Assembly (NCBI RefSeq): GCF_900141845.1
Contig: NZ_FQZB01000003.1
Span: 378,895-442,894, forward strand
Source of the DNA: Clostridium cavendishii DSM 21758
Lineage (GTDB): Bacteria; Bacillota; Clostridia; Clostridiales; Clostridiaceae
Reading direction: 5' to 3'
DNA: 64,000 bases
Shown here: piece after piece, positions 1 to 8,417 of the stretch
How the letters are laid out: every line of letters starts with the position of its first letter
How positions within the stretch are numbered: position 1 is the stretch's first letter
Translations under genes and position numbers: made by a program
The notes under the pieces: model-generated
Databases searched by the model: none
The model's input: the letters and a program-made list of their open reading frames with translations, nothing else
What the model was told of the DNA's origin: nothing

Positions 1-986
1 ATGAAAAACACCTTATAAGTTACGGTTTTCCTGTCTTAACAGAAATTAGTAGATTTTGGGCAAGCAGGGTTAACTACAATACCTTTAAAGATAAATATAT
101 GATTTTAGGTGTTACAGGACCAAACGAATATGAAAATAATGTTAATAACAACTGGCATACAAATAGAATGGCAAGCTGGACCCTAGAATATACTTTAGAG
201 GTAAATAAACTTTTAGGAGAAAAATATCCTACTGAATATGCCGAATTAGTTAGTAGCTTAGGATTAAAAGAAGAAGAGCTTTCTAAATGGCAAGATATTA
301 TAACAAAAATGTACTACCCTCGCATAGAAGAATTAGACATTTTTGCTCAACAAGATGGCTATATGGACAAAGAGCAAATTCTAGTTAGCGAACTAAACAC
401 TAGCAATCTTCCTCTTAATCAAAAATGGTCATGGGATAGAATACTTCGTTCGGGATTTATAAAACAAGCCGATACGCTCCAAGGAATTTTCTTCTTAAGT
501 CACTTATATGATAAAGAATTTAAGAAAAAACACTTTGACTTCTATGAACCAAGAACTGTTCACGAATCTTCATTATCACCTTGTGTTCACTGCATATTAG
601 CTTCTGAAATAGGTTATGAAACTAAAGCTTATGAAATGTATCTAAGAACTGCGAGACTTGACCTTGATAATTATAATAACGATTCAGACGATGGTCTTCA
701 TATAACTTCTATGGCAGGTACCTGGATGTCTGTGGTTTATGGTTTTGGTGGACTTAAAGTTATGGATAATATGATTGAATTCAATCCTTTTATTCCAAAA
801 TCCTGGAATAAGTATGCTTTCAAAACTTTATATAGAGGGCATTTGTTAAACATTACAGTTTCTAAAGAAAATGTTTCTATAGAGCTTCAAGCTGGAGATA
901 ATCTTACACTTTCAGTATATGGTACACAATATACTGTTAAGCAATCTAAGCCTTTAACTTTAGCTACTAAAAAAGCTACTGTTTAG
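1..986 (+). CDS. mapA: Maltose phosphorylase-type GH65 glycoside phosphorylase, C-terminal part (5' end outside window)
   Basis: The reading frame is already open at position 3 and continues upstream of the first in-window ATG (99), so the gene starts outside the window. The visible part is the end of the (alpha/alpha)6 catalytic barrel plus the C-terminal beta domain. The GPNEY motif (117-131) holds the Glu that acts as general acid in GH65 enzymes, and VHESSLS (about 555-575) matches the phosphate-binding HxSS stretch. Family knowledge: inverting phosphorolysis of maltose to glucose and beta-glucose-1-phosphate in the cytosol. Kojibiose or trehalose phosphorylase is possible, but the EYENNVNNNWHTN stretch is most like maltose phosphorylases. 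The neighbouring glycogen phosphorylase and sugar ABC genes fit maltodextrin use. Confidence 0.82.
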   Translation, partial: EKHLISYGFPVLTEISRFWASRVNYNTFKDKYMILGVTGPNEYENNVNNNWHTNRMASWTLEYTLEVNKLLGEKYPTEYAELVSSLGLKEEELSKWQDIITKMYYPRIEELDIFAQQDGYMDKEQILVSELNTSNLPLNQKWSWDRILRSGFIKQADTLQGIFFLSHLYDKEFKKKHFDFYEPRTVHESSLSPCVHCILASEIGYETKAYEMYLRTARLDLDNYNNDSDDGLHITSMAGTWMSVVYGFGGLKVMDNMIEFNPFIPKSWNKYAFKTLYRGHLLNITVSKENVSIELQAGDNLTLSVYGTQYTVKQSKPLTLATKKATV

Positions 987-999
987 GATACACCATCCC

Positions 1000-1115
1000 C
1001 TTAAGTTACCAATGATTTTTTCATTGGTAGCTTGAGTCTTGGATACCAACAAATGGTATCATGGGATTAATTTTCTGGTTCCGCCTTATGGCCCCAATTT
1101 ACTAAAAATTAATCC
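1000..1115 (+). other. Cluster of hairpins between the GH65 gene and glgP; possible structured leader RNA
   Basis: Three stem-loops follow one another. Stem 1 pairs 1000-1015 with 1021-1036 (16 bp, 5-nt T loop). Two of its pairs are G-U only if the plus strand is transcribed, so it is a plus-strand RNA structure. Stem 2 pairs 1042-1047 with 1055-1060. Stem 3 pairs 1064-1074 with 1105-1115 (11 bp) and encloses smaller pairings (1076-1078/1094-1096 and 1083-1085/1090-1092). Stem 1 could be a terminator for the GH65 gene, but no T-run follows it. The rest could be a leader for glgP, whose start is about 155 bp away. I recognise no known riboswitch class. The remaining bases up to 1255 are plain AT-rich sequence. 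Confidence 0.45.
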
Positions 1116-1270
1116 AATGCTCTCATAAACTATATACAATTTTAATAAGCTCAATTCTAGAATAATAAAACTAATAGATATTATATATACAAGTAACTTA
1201 AATAAATTATTAAAGTTATTTGTAAATCTTAAATTTATAACTTAAAAAATATTATATGAGAGGTGTAAAT

Positions 1271-2926
1271 ATGGATAAGAATAATTTACCTAATGTTGCT
1301 TATTTTTGTATGGAGTATGCTTTAGACAGCGCAATTAAAACTTATGCTGGTGGCCTTGGAATATTAGCCGGAGACTATATGAAAGGAGCCGGAGATAACA
1401 ACTATCCTATGGTTGGATTAGGTATCAAATGGAAACAAGGCTATACTGATCAATATATAAATGAAAAAGGTAAAGCTTATGATTCTTATGTAAATACTGA
1501 TTATGAAGATTGTCTAGAAGATACAGGTGTTACTGTTAATGTTACTATAAGAGAAAGAAAAGTTTACTGTAAAGTTTGGAAAGTAAATAAATTCGGAGTT
1601 TGTCCTCTATATCTTTTAGATACTGACATTCCTGAAAATGAAGATACTTGGATCTGTGGTCAACTTTATGGTTGGTTTGGTGAAGAAAGAATAGCTCAAG
1701 AAATGGTTCTTGGTATTGGTGGTGTTAGAGCTTTAAGAGTTTTAGGCTATCCTGCTGAAGTATATCACTTTAATGAAGGTCATGCTGTGTTTGCTGGTTT
1801 TGAATTATTAAGAGAAAAAATAGAAAAAGGTTTTAGCTTCAAGGAAGCTTACGAAGCTACTAGAAAAGAAGTGGTATTCACTACCCATACTCCTATTATC
1901 CAGGGAAACGAATCTCACCCTATTGATAGACTAATGTATATGGGAGCAAATAATGGCTTAACTATAGAACAATTAGTTGAAATTGGTGGAGCTCCATTTA
2001 ATATGACAGTGGCAGCCTTAAGACTTTCTAAGATAACTAATGGTGTTGCTCAGCTTCATAAAGAAACTTCAAATAAAATGTGGGCACATATAGAAGATGC
2101 TTCTAAAATAATAGGTATAACAAATGCTATTCACCTTCCAACTTGGGTGGGTGAGGAAATGCTTAAGCTTGGAAAAGAGCTTGCTCAAGGTTATACAACT
2201 TCTGATATAAATAATAGACTATGGAATGCTCATATAAAAAATAAAGAAGCTCTTATAGACTTTGTTTATGAAAGAAATGGCGTTAAGCTTGATAAGGATA
2301 AATTATTAATAGGTTTCTCAAGAAGAGCTGCTCCTTATAAGAGAAGCAACTTAATCTTCTCTGATAAAAAAGTTATAGAACCACTTTTAAAATCCGGTAA
2401 GATTCAAATAGTATTTTCAGGTAAAGCTCATCCACTTGATGATACAGGAAAAGAAATAGTTCAAACAATAGTAAGATTCTCAAAAGAATATCCAAATTCA
2501 GTAGTTTTCCTTCAAAACTATGATATGGCAATTGGTAGAATGTTAACTAACGGTTCTGACGTTTGGCTTAATAACCCAAGAAGACCTTTAGAAGCTTCTG
2601 GAACCTCTGGTATGAAAGCTGCTATAAACGGTGTACTAAATCTTTCTATACTAGATGGATGGTGGCCTGAAGCTTGCAGAGAAGAAATAAACGGATGGAG
2701 CTTCGGTGATGGAAAAGGTGTGGATGATTTTACAACCTTAGACGAATTAGATAATCATGATTTAAAGAGTCTATATGATGTTTTACTAAATAAGGTTATC
2801 CCTACTTACTATGATTATAGAGATAAATGGATTGAAATGATGAAGTCTTCTATAGTTGACTGTAGAGAATTTTTTGCAATAGAAAGAATGCTTAGAGAAT
2901 ACTATGAGTTAATGTATATGGTTTAA
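1271..2926 (+). CDS. glgP: Alpha-glucan (glycogen/maltodextrin) phosphorylase, short GT35 form
   Basis: Releases glucose-1-phosphate from alpha-1,4-glucans using pyridoxal phosphate. The protein is 551 aa, the short type found in clostridia, Thermotoga and archaea rather than the roughly 800-aa classical form. The N-terminal half has the YAGGLGILAGDYMKGA glycine-rich stretch (26-40) and HFNEGHAVF (166-174). The PLP lysine is K449 in EASGTSGMKAAINGV. An in-frame ATG exists at 1256, but GAGAGGTG (1258-1265) sits 5 nt before the ATG at 1271, so I use 1271. It stands alone between the GH65 phosphorylase and a convergent LacI regulator; both phosphorylases conserve energy as phosphorylated glucose. 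Confidence 0.92.
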   Translation: MDKNNLPNVAYFCMEYALDSAIKTYAGGLGILAGDYMKGAGDNNYPMVGLGIKWKQGYTDQYINEKGKAYDSYVNTDYEDCLEDTGVTVNVTIRERKVYCKVWKVNKFGVCPLYLLDTDIPENEDTWICGQLYGWFGEERIAQEMVLGIGGVRALRVLGYPAEVYHFNEGHAVFAGFELLREKIEKGFSFKEAYEATRKEVVFTTHTPIIQGNESHPIDRLMYMGANNGLTIEQLVEIGGAPFNMTVAALRLSKITNGVAQLHKETSNKMWAHIEDASKIIGITNAIHLPTWVGEEMLKLGKELAQGYTTSDINNRLWNAHIKNKEALIDFVYERNGVKLDKDKLLIGFSRRAAPYKRSNLIFSDKKVIEPLLKSGKIQIVFSGKAHPLDDTGKEIVQTIVRFSKEYPNSVVFLQNYDMAIGRMLTNGSDVWLNNPRRPLEASGTSGMKAAINGVLNLSILDGWWPEACREEINGWSFGDGKGVDDFTTLDELDNHDLKSLYDVLLNKVIPTYYDYRDKWIEMMKSSIVDCREFFAIERMLREYYELMYMV

Positions 2927-3062
2927 TCACTATAAGACAGTATAAGTTTACTAAAACTATTGTTTTACTTCTTCAAATCACCAGAAATTAATAGACTTTT
3001 CACACAAACTCTAAAAAGATTTCAAATCTAATTATTTTCATTAAACAGATTATTATAAAAAT

Positions 3063-3094
3063 AAAATGAACTCCAAAATTCTGGAGTTCATTTT
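3063..3094 (-). terminator. Intrinsic terminator of the lacI-type gene (possibly also glgP)
   Basis: Perfect 13-bp inverted repeat 3063-3075/3082-3094 with a 6-nt loop. On the minus strand it is followed by a T-rich tail. The stop codon of the regulator lies inside the hairpin. It could also serve glgP from the other side. Confidence 0.85.
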
Positions 3095-4097
3095 ATCTTA
3101 TAGAATCTCTTCTTACAAGGTTAGTTTCTATAATATAATTCGTTTCATCATTATGTTTATTCTCCAAATTGTCAATAAGAATTTTAGCCGCATAATACCC
3201 TAGTTTTTTTGCATTTATATCAACTGATGATAACGATGGTATTTGATACTCAGCAAGAGGTGTATTATTAAAGCCTAGTATGTCTATATGTTCCTTAATA
3301 TTATTATTTTTTATAGATTTATTTGCACCAAATGCTAATAAATCATCTGTTGTTACTATAGCATCTGGAATTTTATATTTTAAGATTTTATTACAAGCAA
3401 TTGCTCCTTCTTCCTCATTAAAATCATTCATCTGCATAACTAACTTTTTATCATAAACTATATTATGTTTTTTAAGTGCATTCTTATAGCCAAGTAGTCT
3501 GTCTATTGACACATTAAGTTCTTTACCTGCTCCAATAAAAGCAATACTTTTATTACCTTTAACTATTAAATCTTCTACCACGCCTTCCATTGCCTTCACA
3601 TTATCATTATCAACCCAAAGAATATCTTCTTGTTCATCAGGTCTCCCTATAACTACAAATTTAAAATCTTCACTTTTTAAATATTTTATACATTTATCAT
3701 TTGTCCGTGATGTAAGTAATATAATTCCATCTACTTGCTTTGAATTTATATATCTAATAATAAAATTAAGCTCTTCATCTTCATCTTTACTAAAAGCATA
3801 CATAATAGAGTACCCTCTTTTTTGAGCATAAACACTTATACCTGTCATTACTTGTATAAAAAAAGGATTTTTAAATAGATTATCTTCCCCTGTTGGAAGT
3901 ATTAGCCCTAAAGTTCTAGTTGTATTGTTCACTAAACTTCTTGCTATAACATTCGGATGATAATTTAATTTTTCTACTACTTCCATTACCCTAATTTTTG
4001 TTGCTTCACTTATTCTTGGATTTCCTGCTAACACCCTTGAAACAGTTGAAGGAGCCACATTAGCCTCCCTTGCTACATCTTTTATTGTAACACTCAT
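3093..4097 (-). CDS. LacI/GalR-family transcriptional regulator (MalR-like)
   Basis: 334 aa. The LacI N-terminal helix-turn-helix is clear (TIKDVAREANVAPSTVSRVL, residues 4-23), with the hinge helix around 50-58 (NVIARSLVNN). A periplasmic-binding-like sugar domain follows (about 60-330), with GFNNTPLAEYQIPSLSSVDI near the C terminus. It lies just downstream of, and on the same strand as, the sugar ABC genes but has its own start signal (AGGGGAGTG before ATG), and a terminator lies between. The two GCAAACGTTTCC-type half-palindromes at the binding-protein promoter (7451-7494) are typical LacI-family sites, so this protein is the likely local repressor. The effector is unknown, presumably a maltodextrin. 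Confidence 0.88.
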   Translation of the reverse strand: MSVTIKDVAREANVAPSTVSRVLAGNPRISEATKIRVMEVVEKLNYHPNVIARSLVNNTTRTLGLILPTGEDNLFKNPFFIQVMTGISVYAQKRGYSIMYAFSKDEDEELNFIIRYINSKQVDGIILLTSRTNDKCIKYLKSEDFKFVVIGRPDEQEDILWVDNDNVKAMEGVVEDLIVKGNKSIAFIGAGKELNVSIDRLLGYKNALKKHNIVYDKKLVMQMNDFNEEEGAIACNKILKYKIPDAIVTTDDLLAFGANKSIKNNNIKEHIDILGFNNTPLAEYQIPSLSSVDINAKKLGYYAAKILIDNLENKHNDETNYIIETNLVRRDSIR

Positions 4098-4267
4098 TAC
4101 TACACTCCCCTATTTTTCCATGTATTTTATTATCATTATAACATTAAACCTTAATATAACAATATGTCAATAAAAAGCTACACATAAATTCCCTTCACTC
4201 TGCCTTACATAATTGAACTTTTTTATTTTTTTGCATTTACCGTTATATTATCTCTTATAATCTAAAT

Positions 4268-4301
4268 AATTAAAAGGTGCCACTACGGACACCTTTTAAT
4301 T
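4268..4301 (-). terminator. Terminator of the sugar ABC operon
   Basis: 12-bp perfect inverted repeat 4268-4279/4290-4301 with a 10-nt loop, 8 bp beyond the stop of the second permease gene. A T-rich stretch lies within and after the 3' arm on the minus strand. The remaining sequence 4098-4267 is the AT-rich upstream region of the regulator gene; no obvious operator was seen there. Confidence 0.75.
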
Positions 4302-4308
4302 CCTATTA

Positions 4309-5166
4309 CTATTTTATACTACCAGCTGTTATAGATTTTATTATATGCTTTTGAGCTATGAAATAAAATATTATTACTGGTATTATAGTAAGCATTAAGC
4401 CTGCTAATGCTAAATTCCATTGTTTTGTATATTCTCCAAAAAAGAAGAATGTTTTAAGAGGTATAGTTTGTGTACCTGGTTTATTTATAACTAAAGATGG
4501 TAATAAAAAGTCATTCCAAATCCAAACTACATTTAAAATTGCAACTGTTATTGTAGTCGGTTTAAGTAGTGGAAATATTATATGAAAGAATGTTTGAAAC
4601 TTATTACATCCATCTATCATAGCTGCTTCATCAAGTTCTTTAGGTATACTTTTTACAAAGCCATGATATAAAAATATTGAAAGCGACGCTCCAAATCCTA
4701 CATACATGAATATTATACCACCCATATTAAGCAAATGTAATTGTCCCATAATTCTAACTAGAGGTAACATAACTGCTTGGAATGGTACAAGCATTGAAGC
4801 TATAAATAAGAAAAATATTATATTACTAACTTTTGATCTAGTCCTTTCAAGCATCCACGCTGCCATTGAACCAAATATTATTATAAGCGTTATACTAATT
4901 ACAGTGATAAATAATGAATTACCTACTGTTTTAAAGAAGTCTAGCCTTGTAAAAGCTTCTTTATAATTATCAAAGGTAAATACACTTGGTATTGATAATG
5001 TACTTGCAAATAATTCTTTCTTGCTTTTAAAAGAATTTATAAATATTATATAAAACGGTGATAAAAATAAAACTCCTAACACCAACCCTATTATAGTGTA
5101 TATTACAGTGCTTATTTTTATATTTAAAGGTTTTTTACTATTTGAAGCTACCTTACTATTTTTCAT
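4309..5166 (-). CDS. Carbohydrate ABC transporter permease, MalG/LacG type
   Basis: 285 aa with six predicted membrane spans. The cytoplasmic EAA loop is ELDEAAMIDGCNKFQTFFHI (about 178-197), which contacts the ATPase, and the protein ends in the usual MalG-type short tail. Its ATG shares a base with the TAA of the upstream permease gene (TAATG), so the two are translationally coupled. GAGGTGG precedes it. Together with the two upstream genes it forms a three-gene importer for an oligosaccharide, by context maltodextrin. No ATPase gene is present, as is usual in Firmicutes where a shared MsmX-type ATPase is used. Confidence 0.93.
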   Translation of the reverse strand: MKNSKVASNSKKPLNIKISTVIYTIIGLVLGVLFLSPFYIIFINSFKSKKELFASTLSIPSVFTFDNYKEAFTRLDFFKTVGNSLFITVISITLIIIFGSMAAWMLERTRSKVSNIIFFLFIASMLVPFQAVMLPLVRIMGQLHLLNMGGIIFMYVGFGASLSIFLYHGFVKSIPKELDEAAMIDGCNKFQTFFHIIFPLLKPTTITVAILNVVWIWNDFLLPSLVINKPGTQTIPLKTFFFFGEYTKQWNLALAGLMLTIIPVIIFYFIAQKHIIKSITAGSIK

Positions 5167-6029
5167 TATGCTTCCACCTCACCCTTCTTGGAGAAATAAA
5201 CTTGAGTTAATGTTATTATCCCAACTATTAAAAATAGTATAAAGGCCTTAGCTTGGGCAACCCCCATCTGATTGAATTTAAAAGCTGAATTATAAATATT
5301 CATAGCCATCATTTGAGTTGCATTGGCAGGACCTCCACCTGTTAGTGAAAGATTCTGATCATAAAGTTTAAAAGAATTTGATAATGTTAAGAATATACTT
5401 ATAGTAATTGCTGGTCTGACTAAAGGCAATACTATATGTCTCATTCTTTCAAAAGGTTTAGCTCCATCTATTTTAGATGCTTCTATTAAATCCTGAGGTA
5501 TATTTTGTATAGCAGCTATATATATAACCATTAAATAACCAGCCATTTGCCAGCTCATAAGTATTACAAGTCCTATAAATCCTGTTGTACCATCTGAAAG
5601 CCATCCAAGCAACCAAGATTGTCCCATCGCATTACCAATACCTGCAAAAACTTCTTTAAATATAAATTGCCATATAAATCCAAGTATAAGTCCTCCTATA
5701 AGGTTTGGCATAAAAAATACTGTTCTTAAAAAATTACTCATTTTCATCTCTCTAGTAACTAACATAGCAAGACCAAATCCTAATGCATTTAAAACTATAA
5801 CAGAAACAACTGTGAACTTTACTGTAAATAAAAATGATTTCATAAAACTTTCATCTTTAAATGCTTTTATATAATTATCAAAACCTATTAAATTTACATT
5901 ACTTTTAATTCCATTCCAATCTGTAAAAGAATAATATATACCAAAAATAAGTGGAACTAATACTACTAATGAAAATGCAATTAATACTGGACCTACAAAT
6001 AACCAAAATGAGATATTATTCTTTTTCAT
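5166..6029 (-). CDS. Carbohydrate ABC transporter permease, MalF type
   Basis: 287 aa, six predicted spans, with the EAA loop IPQDLIEASKIDGAKPFERM. The longest frame starts 6 nt earlier, but GAGGGG lies only 2 nt before that ATG and 8 nt before the second (MKKNNISFW), so 6029 is preferred. It lacks the large periplasmic insertion of E. coli MalF, as Gram-positive homologues do. It lies between the binding-protein gene, from which it is separated by an intergenic hairpin, and the coupled second permease. The sugar cannot be read from the sequence; neighbours suggest a glucose polymer. Confidence 0.92.
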   Translation of the reverse strand: MKKNNISFWLFVGPVLIAFSLVVLVPLIFGIYYSFTDWNGIKSNVNLIGFDNYIKAFKDESFMKSFLFTVKFTVVSVIVLNALGFGLAMLVTREMKMSNFLRTVFFMPNLIGGLILGFIWQFIFKEVFAGIGNAMGQSWLLGWLSDGTTGFIGLVILMSWQMAGYLMVIYIAAIQNIPQDLIEASKIDGAKPFERMRHIVLPLVRPAITISIFLTLSNSFKLYDQNLSLTGGGPANATQMMAMNIYNSAFKFNQMGVAQAKAFILFLIVGIITLTQVYFSKKGEVEA

Positions 6030-6063
6030 AAACATTTCCCCTCTTTTTAATATTCTTATTATT

Positions 6064-6097
6064 AAGGTTGCTTAAAACAAAGTTTCAAGCAACCCTT
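6064..6097 (-). other. Intergenic hairpin between binding-protein and permease genes
   Basis: Minus-strand stem formed by 6087-6097 and 6064-6073 with one bulged G and a loop of about 13 nt. No strong T-run follows. Such a hairpin after the binding-protein gene commonly stabilises its mRNA or partly terminates transcription, giving more binding protein than permease. That role is inferred. Confidence 0.6.
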
Positions 6098-6108
6098 ATT
6101 TATTAGTA

Positions 6109-7413
6109 CTACTTTCTAGCTTCTTGCCATGTCTTTTTAGCGTCTTGTACTAATGCATCCCAAGTCATATCTCCAGCTATATATTTTTGAATATCTACTC
6201 CTAGCTTGTCCATTCCCCAACCAGTTGGATAACCCATAAATACCCATGGCATAGTTTTTCCTTCTTTAGCATATCTTAAAACCTCTTTAGCAAGTGGATC
6301 TGCTGGTTGTAAATTTTCTGAATCATAACCTTTAAATGCTGGTATGAATTTAAAGTCTTTTATAATCATTTCTTTACCTTTATCTGAAGTATATAACCAA
6401 TTTAAGAATTTCTTAGCTTCTTTTTTAGTGTCATCATCTTTTTTAGAATTAATAGCCCAATACATTGGAACCCCAACTGGAATAGCGCCTTCTTTTACTT
6501 TATCAAGCGGCATTGGTAATATACCTACATTTTGTGATAAAGTTTTGTCTACTCCATCTATAGAACCAAAAGCCCAGTTTCCTTGTTGTATCATAGCAAC
6601 TTTACCTAATGCTAAATTCTTTTCTACTTGTGTTGCATAATCTACACTGTTTATTGATTTGTTTGTATTATCAGGTTTAAATGCATATTTAATTTGTAAA
6701 TCTAATAATTTTTTAAGCTCTGCATTATATTTGAAATCTATGTTCTTTGCTTCGAAAGCTTTAACTACATTTTCAAATTCATTAGCAAATGCTACATTTG
6801 ATAAGTGAAGTCCTGTAACCCAATTCTCTTTTCCTGGCAATGCAAAAACTGCATCTAATTTTAATTCAGCTTTTTTAGAATTTAAGGTATCACTTGCTTT
6901 TTCTAAATCAGCATAAGTCTTTATTGTATTTGGATCTATTCCCGCTTTCTTAAATATTTCTTTATTATATACTAGACCATAACCTTCTTGATTAAATGGC
7001 ATACCGTATAGTTTTCCATCTTTTTTTACTGCCTCTAATGTTCCATCAAAAGCTTGCGAAACCCAAGGTTCACCTGATAAATCTTCTAACTTTTCTTTCC
7101 AATCAATAACATCTTGTGCACCACCTATATTATAAATAGTTGGTTCTTCTCCTGACGCAAACTTAGATTTTAGAGCAGCACCGTAGTCCTCTCCTCCTCC
7201 TACGGTTTGTACATTTATTTTCACATTTGGATTTTCTTTAATATATTCTTTAGTAGCCTTCTCTAAAGCTTCCTTCGCTTCTACTTTAAATTGAAAAACA
7301 TCTATTGTGACATCTTTATTTGCAGCATCTTTATTTTTGCCACAACCTACAAACATCCCCATTCCTAAACTTAATGTGCATGCTAATGCAATTATTCTTT
7401 TTACATTCCTCAT
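6109..7413 (-). CDS. Extracellular sugar-binding lipoprotein of the ABC importer
   Basis: 434 aa, family 1 (MalE-like) solute-binding protein. A short basic N terminus and hydrophobic stretch lead into a lipobox at about 21-24 (FVGC), so the mature protein is lipid-anchored to the outer face of the membrane. Family features include the GGGEDYGAALKSKFASGEEPTIYNIGG region and the aromatic-rich end (PWVFMGYPTGWGMDKLG), which probably stacks on sugar rings. AGGGGTG precedes the ATG. It is the first gene of the importer operon and has a consensus sigma-A promoter overlapped by a LacI-family operator. Confidence 0.93.
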   Translation of the reverse strand: MRNVKRIIALACTLSLGMGMFVGCGKNKDAANKDVTIDVFQFKVEAKEALEKATKEYIKENPNVKINVQTVGGGEDYGAALKSKFASGEEPTIYNIGGAQDVIDWKEKLEDLSGEPWVSQAFDGTLEAVKKDGKLYGMPFNQEGYGLVYNKEIFKKAGIDPNTIKTYADLEKASDTLNSKKAELKLDAVFALPGKENWVTGLHLSNVAFANEFENVVKAFEAKNIDFKYNAELKKLLDLQIKYAFKPDNTNKSINSVDYATQVEKNLALGKVAMIQQGNWAFGSIDGVDKTLSQNVGILPMPLDKVKEGAIPVGVPMYWAINSKKDDDTKKEAKKFLNWLYTSDKGKEMIIKDFKFIPAFKGYDSENLQPADPLAKEVLRYAKEGKTMPWVFMGYPTGWGMDKLGVDIQKYIAGDMTWDALVQDAKKTWQEARK

Positions 7414-7450
7414 TTTATTAACACCCCTCGTTTTTTTATTTATTGCTTCT

Positions 7451-7494
7451 GCAATCGTTTGCTCATGAATAAATTATAACAGTGCAAACGTTTC
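7451..7494 (-). promoter_or_regulatory. Two LacI-family/cre-like operators at the ABC operon promoter
   Basis: GCAATCGTTTGC (7451-7462) and GCAAACGTTTCC (7483-7494; longer match 7483-7496). One lies between the -35 and -10 boxes and the other downstream of the -10. Both resemble LacI-family half-palindromes with a central CG and are one base off the CcpA cre consensus. They could be bound by the LacI-type protein at 3093-4097, by CcpA, or by both. Confidence 0.78.
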
Positions 7495-7501
7495 CTGTCA
7501 A
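7473..7501 (-). promoter_or_regulatory. Sigma-A promoter of the sugar ABC operon
   Basis: Minus-strand TTGACA (7496-7501), exactly 17 bp, then TATAAT (7473-7478): full consensus in both boxes. A promoter this strong needs repression, in line with the operator sitting in its spacer. Confidence 0.88.
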
Positions 7502-7619
7502 TAGTCTGAATTTTTATTTTTTTAAATTTTCTAATTTTTTGACTACTCATTATTCCATAATAAATTTCTTATAATATGTAAAAATGAGGTGTTCTTTTTA
7601 AGATTACAATAGCCATTAT

Positions 7620-8288
7620 TTATTTTACATCTATTTTATCCCTAAATTTATCTATCTTTTTATCACCTAGTCCGCCTATATTTTTTAATTCCTCTATAGT
7701 TTTAAAACCTCCTTTGCTCTCTCTATATTCCACTATCTTTTCAGCAGTTACCTTGCCCACTCCTGGTAAACTGTCTAACTCCTCTATTGTTGCAGAGTTT
7801 AAGTTTATTCTTTTTTCTTGCTTATCATTATTTAATATATTATTTGAAATTTTATTATTTTGTATTTTGTTAGAATTTTGATTGTTTTTGGACACTACTA
7901 CTATACATTGCTCATTCTTTAAAACGGTTGCCCTATTTATATTAGTATCATCTCCATCCTCTGTTAATCCACCAGCTACTTCTATAAGTTCCTTTACATT
8001 TGCTCCTTTTTTAAGTTTATATACATCTGGTTTTTTTACAGCACCTTTAATTTCTACTGTTATAAACTCATCTTCTGTAGTCGCTTTATCCTTTTTATTC
8101 TCTTTTCCTTCTTTTGTTTTATTATTACTATTATCTTTATTAACTTTTGAATCCACAAAAATTTCTTCCATATCTTTCTGATTTAATTTTTGAGGTCTTG
8201 TTGTATAATATCCAACAGTTAGAAATACTAAAGCTATAACTCCTATTATTATAGCTCCTATTATTTTTTCCTTATTTTTTAACTTCAA
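7620..8288 (-). CDS. comEA: ComEA-like DNA-binding protein (SLBB + helix-hairpin-helix)
   Basis: 222 aa with one N-terminal membrane span (about 9-27). A charged Asn/Lys/Glu-rich linker (about 45-72) leads to an SLBB domain (about 73-135, FITVEIKGAVKKPDVYKLKKG). The C terminus carries two helix-hairpin-helix motifs (LNSATIEELDSLPGVGKVTA and IEELKNIGGLGDKKIDKF). Family role: captures exogenous double-stranded DNA at the outer face of the membrane for transformation. It starts at TTG behind AGGAGGT. No other com gene is adjacent. A second basic Asn-rich linker (about 140-158) separates SLBB from HhH. Confidence 0.9.
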   Translation of the reverse strand: MKLKNKEKIIGAIIIGVIALVFLTVGYYTTRPQKLNQKDMEEIFVDSKVNKDNSNNKTKEGKENKKDKATTEDEFITVEIKGAVKKPDVYKLKKGANVKELIEVAGGLTEDGDDTNINRATVLKNEQCIVVVSKNNQNSNKIQNNKISNNILNNDKQEKRINLNSATIEELDSLPGVGKVTAEKIVEYRESKGGFKTIEELKNIGGLGDKKIDKFRDKIDVK

Positions 8289-8417
8289 AATATGTTACCT
8301 CCTTAAATTTGTAACTATACTTTTAATTATTGCCATATTTACGACTTTTTTATAGCTTCTTAAAATTTTTTTTGTTATAATGTTTTATGTCGAAAATGAT
8401 TACTTTAGGGGGATATT

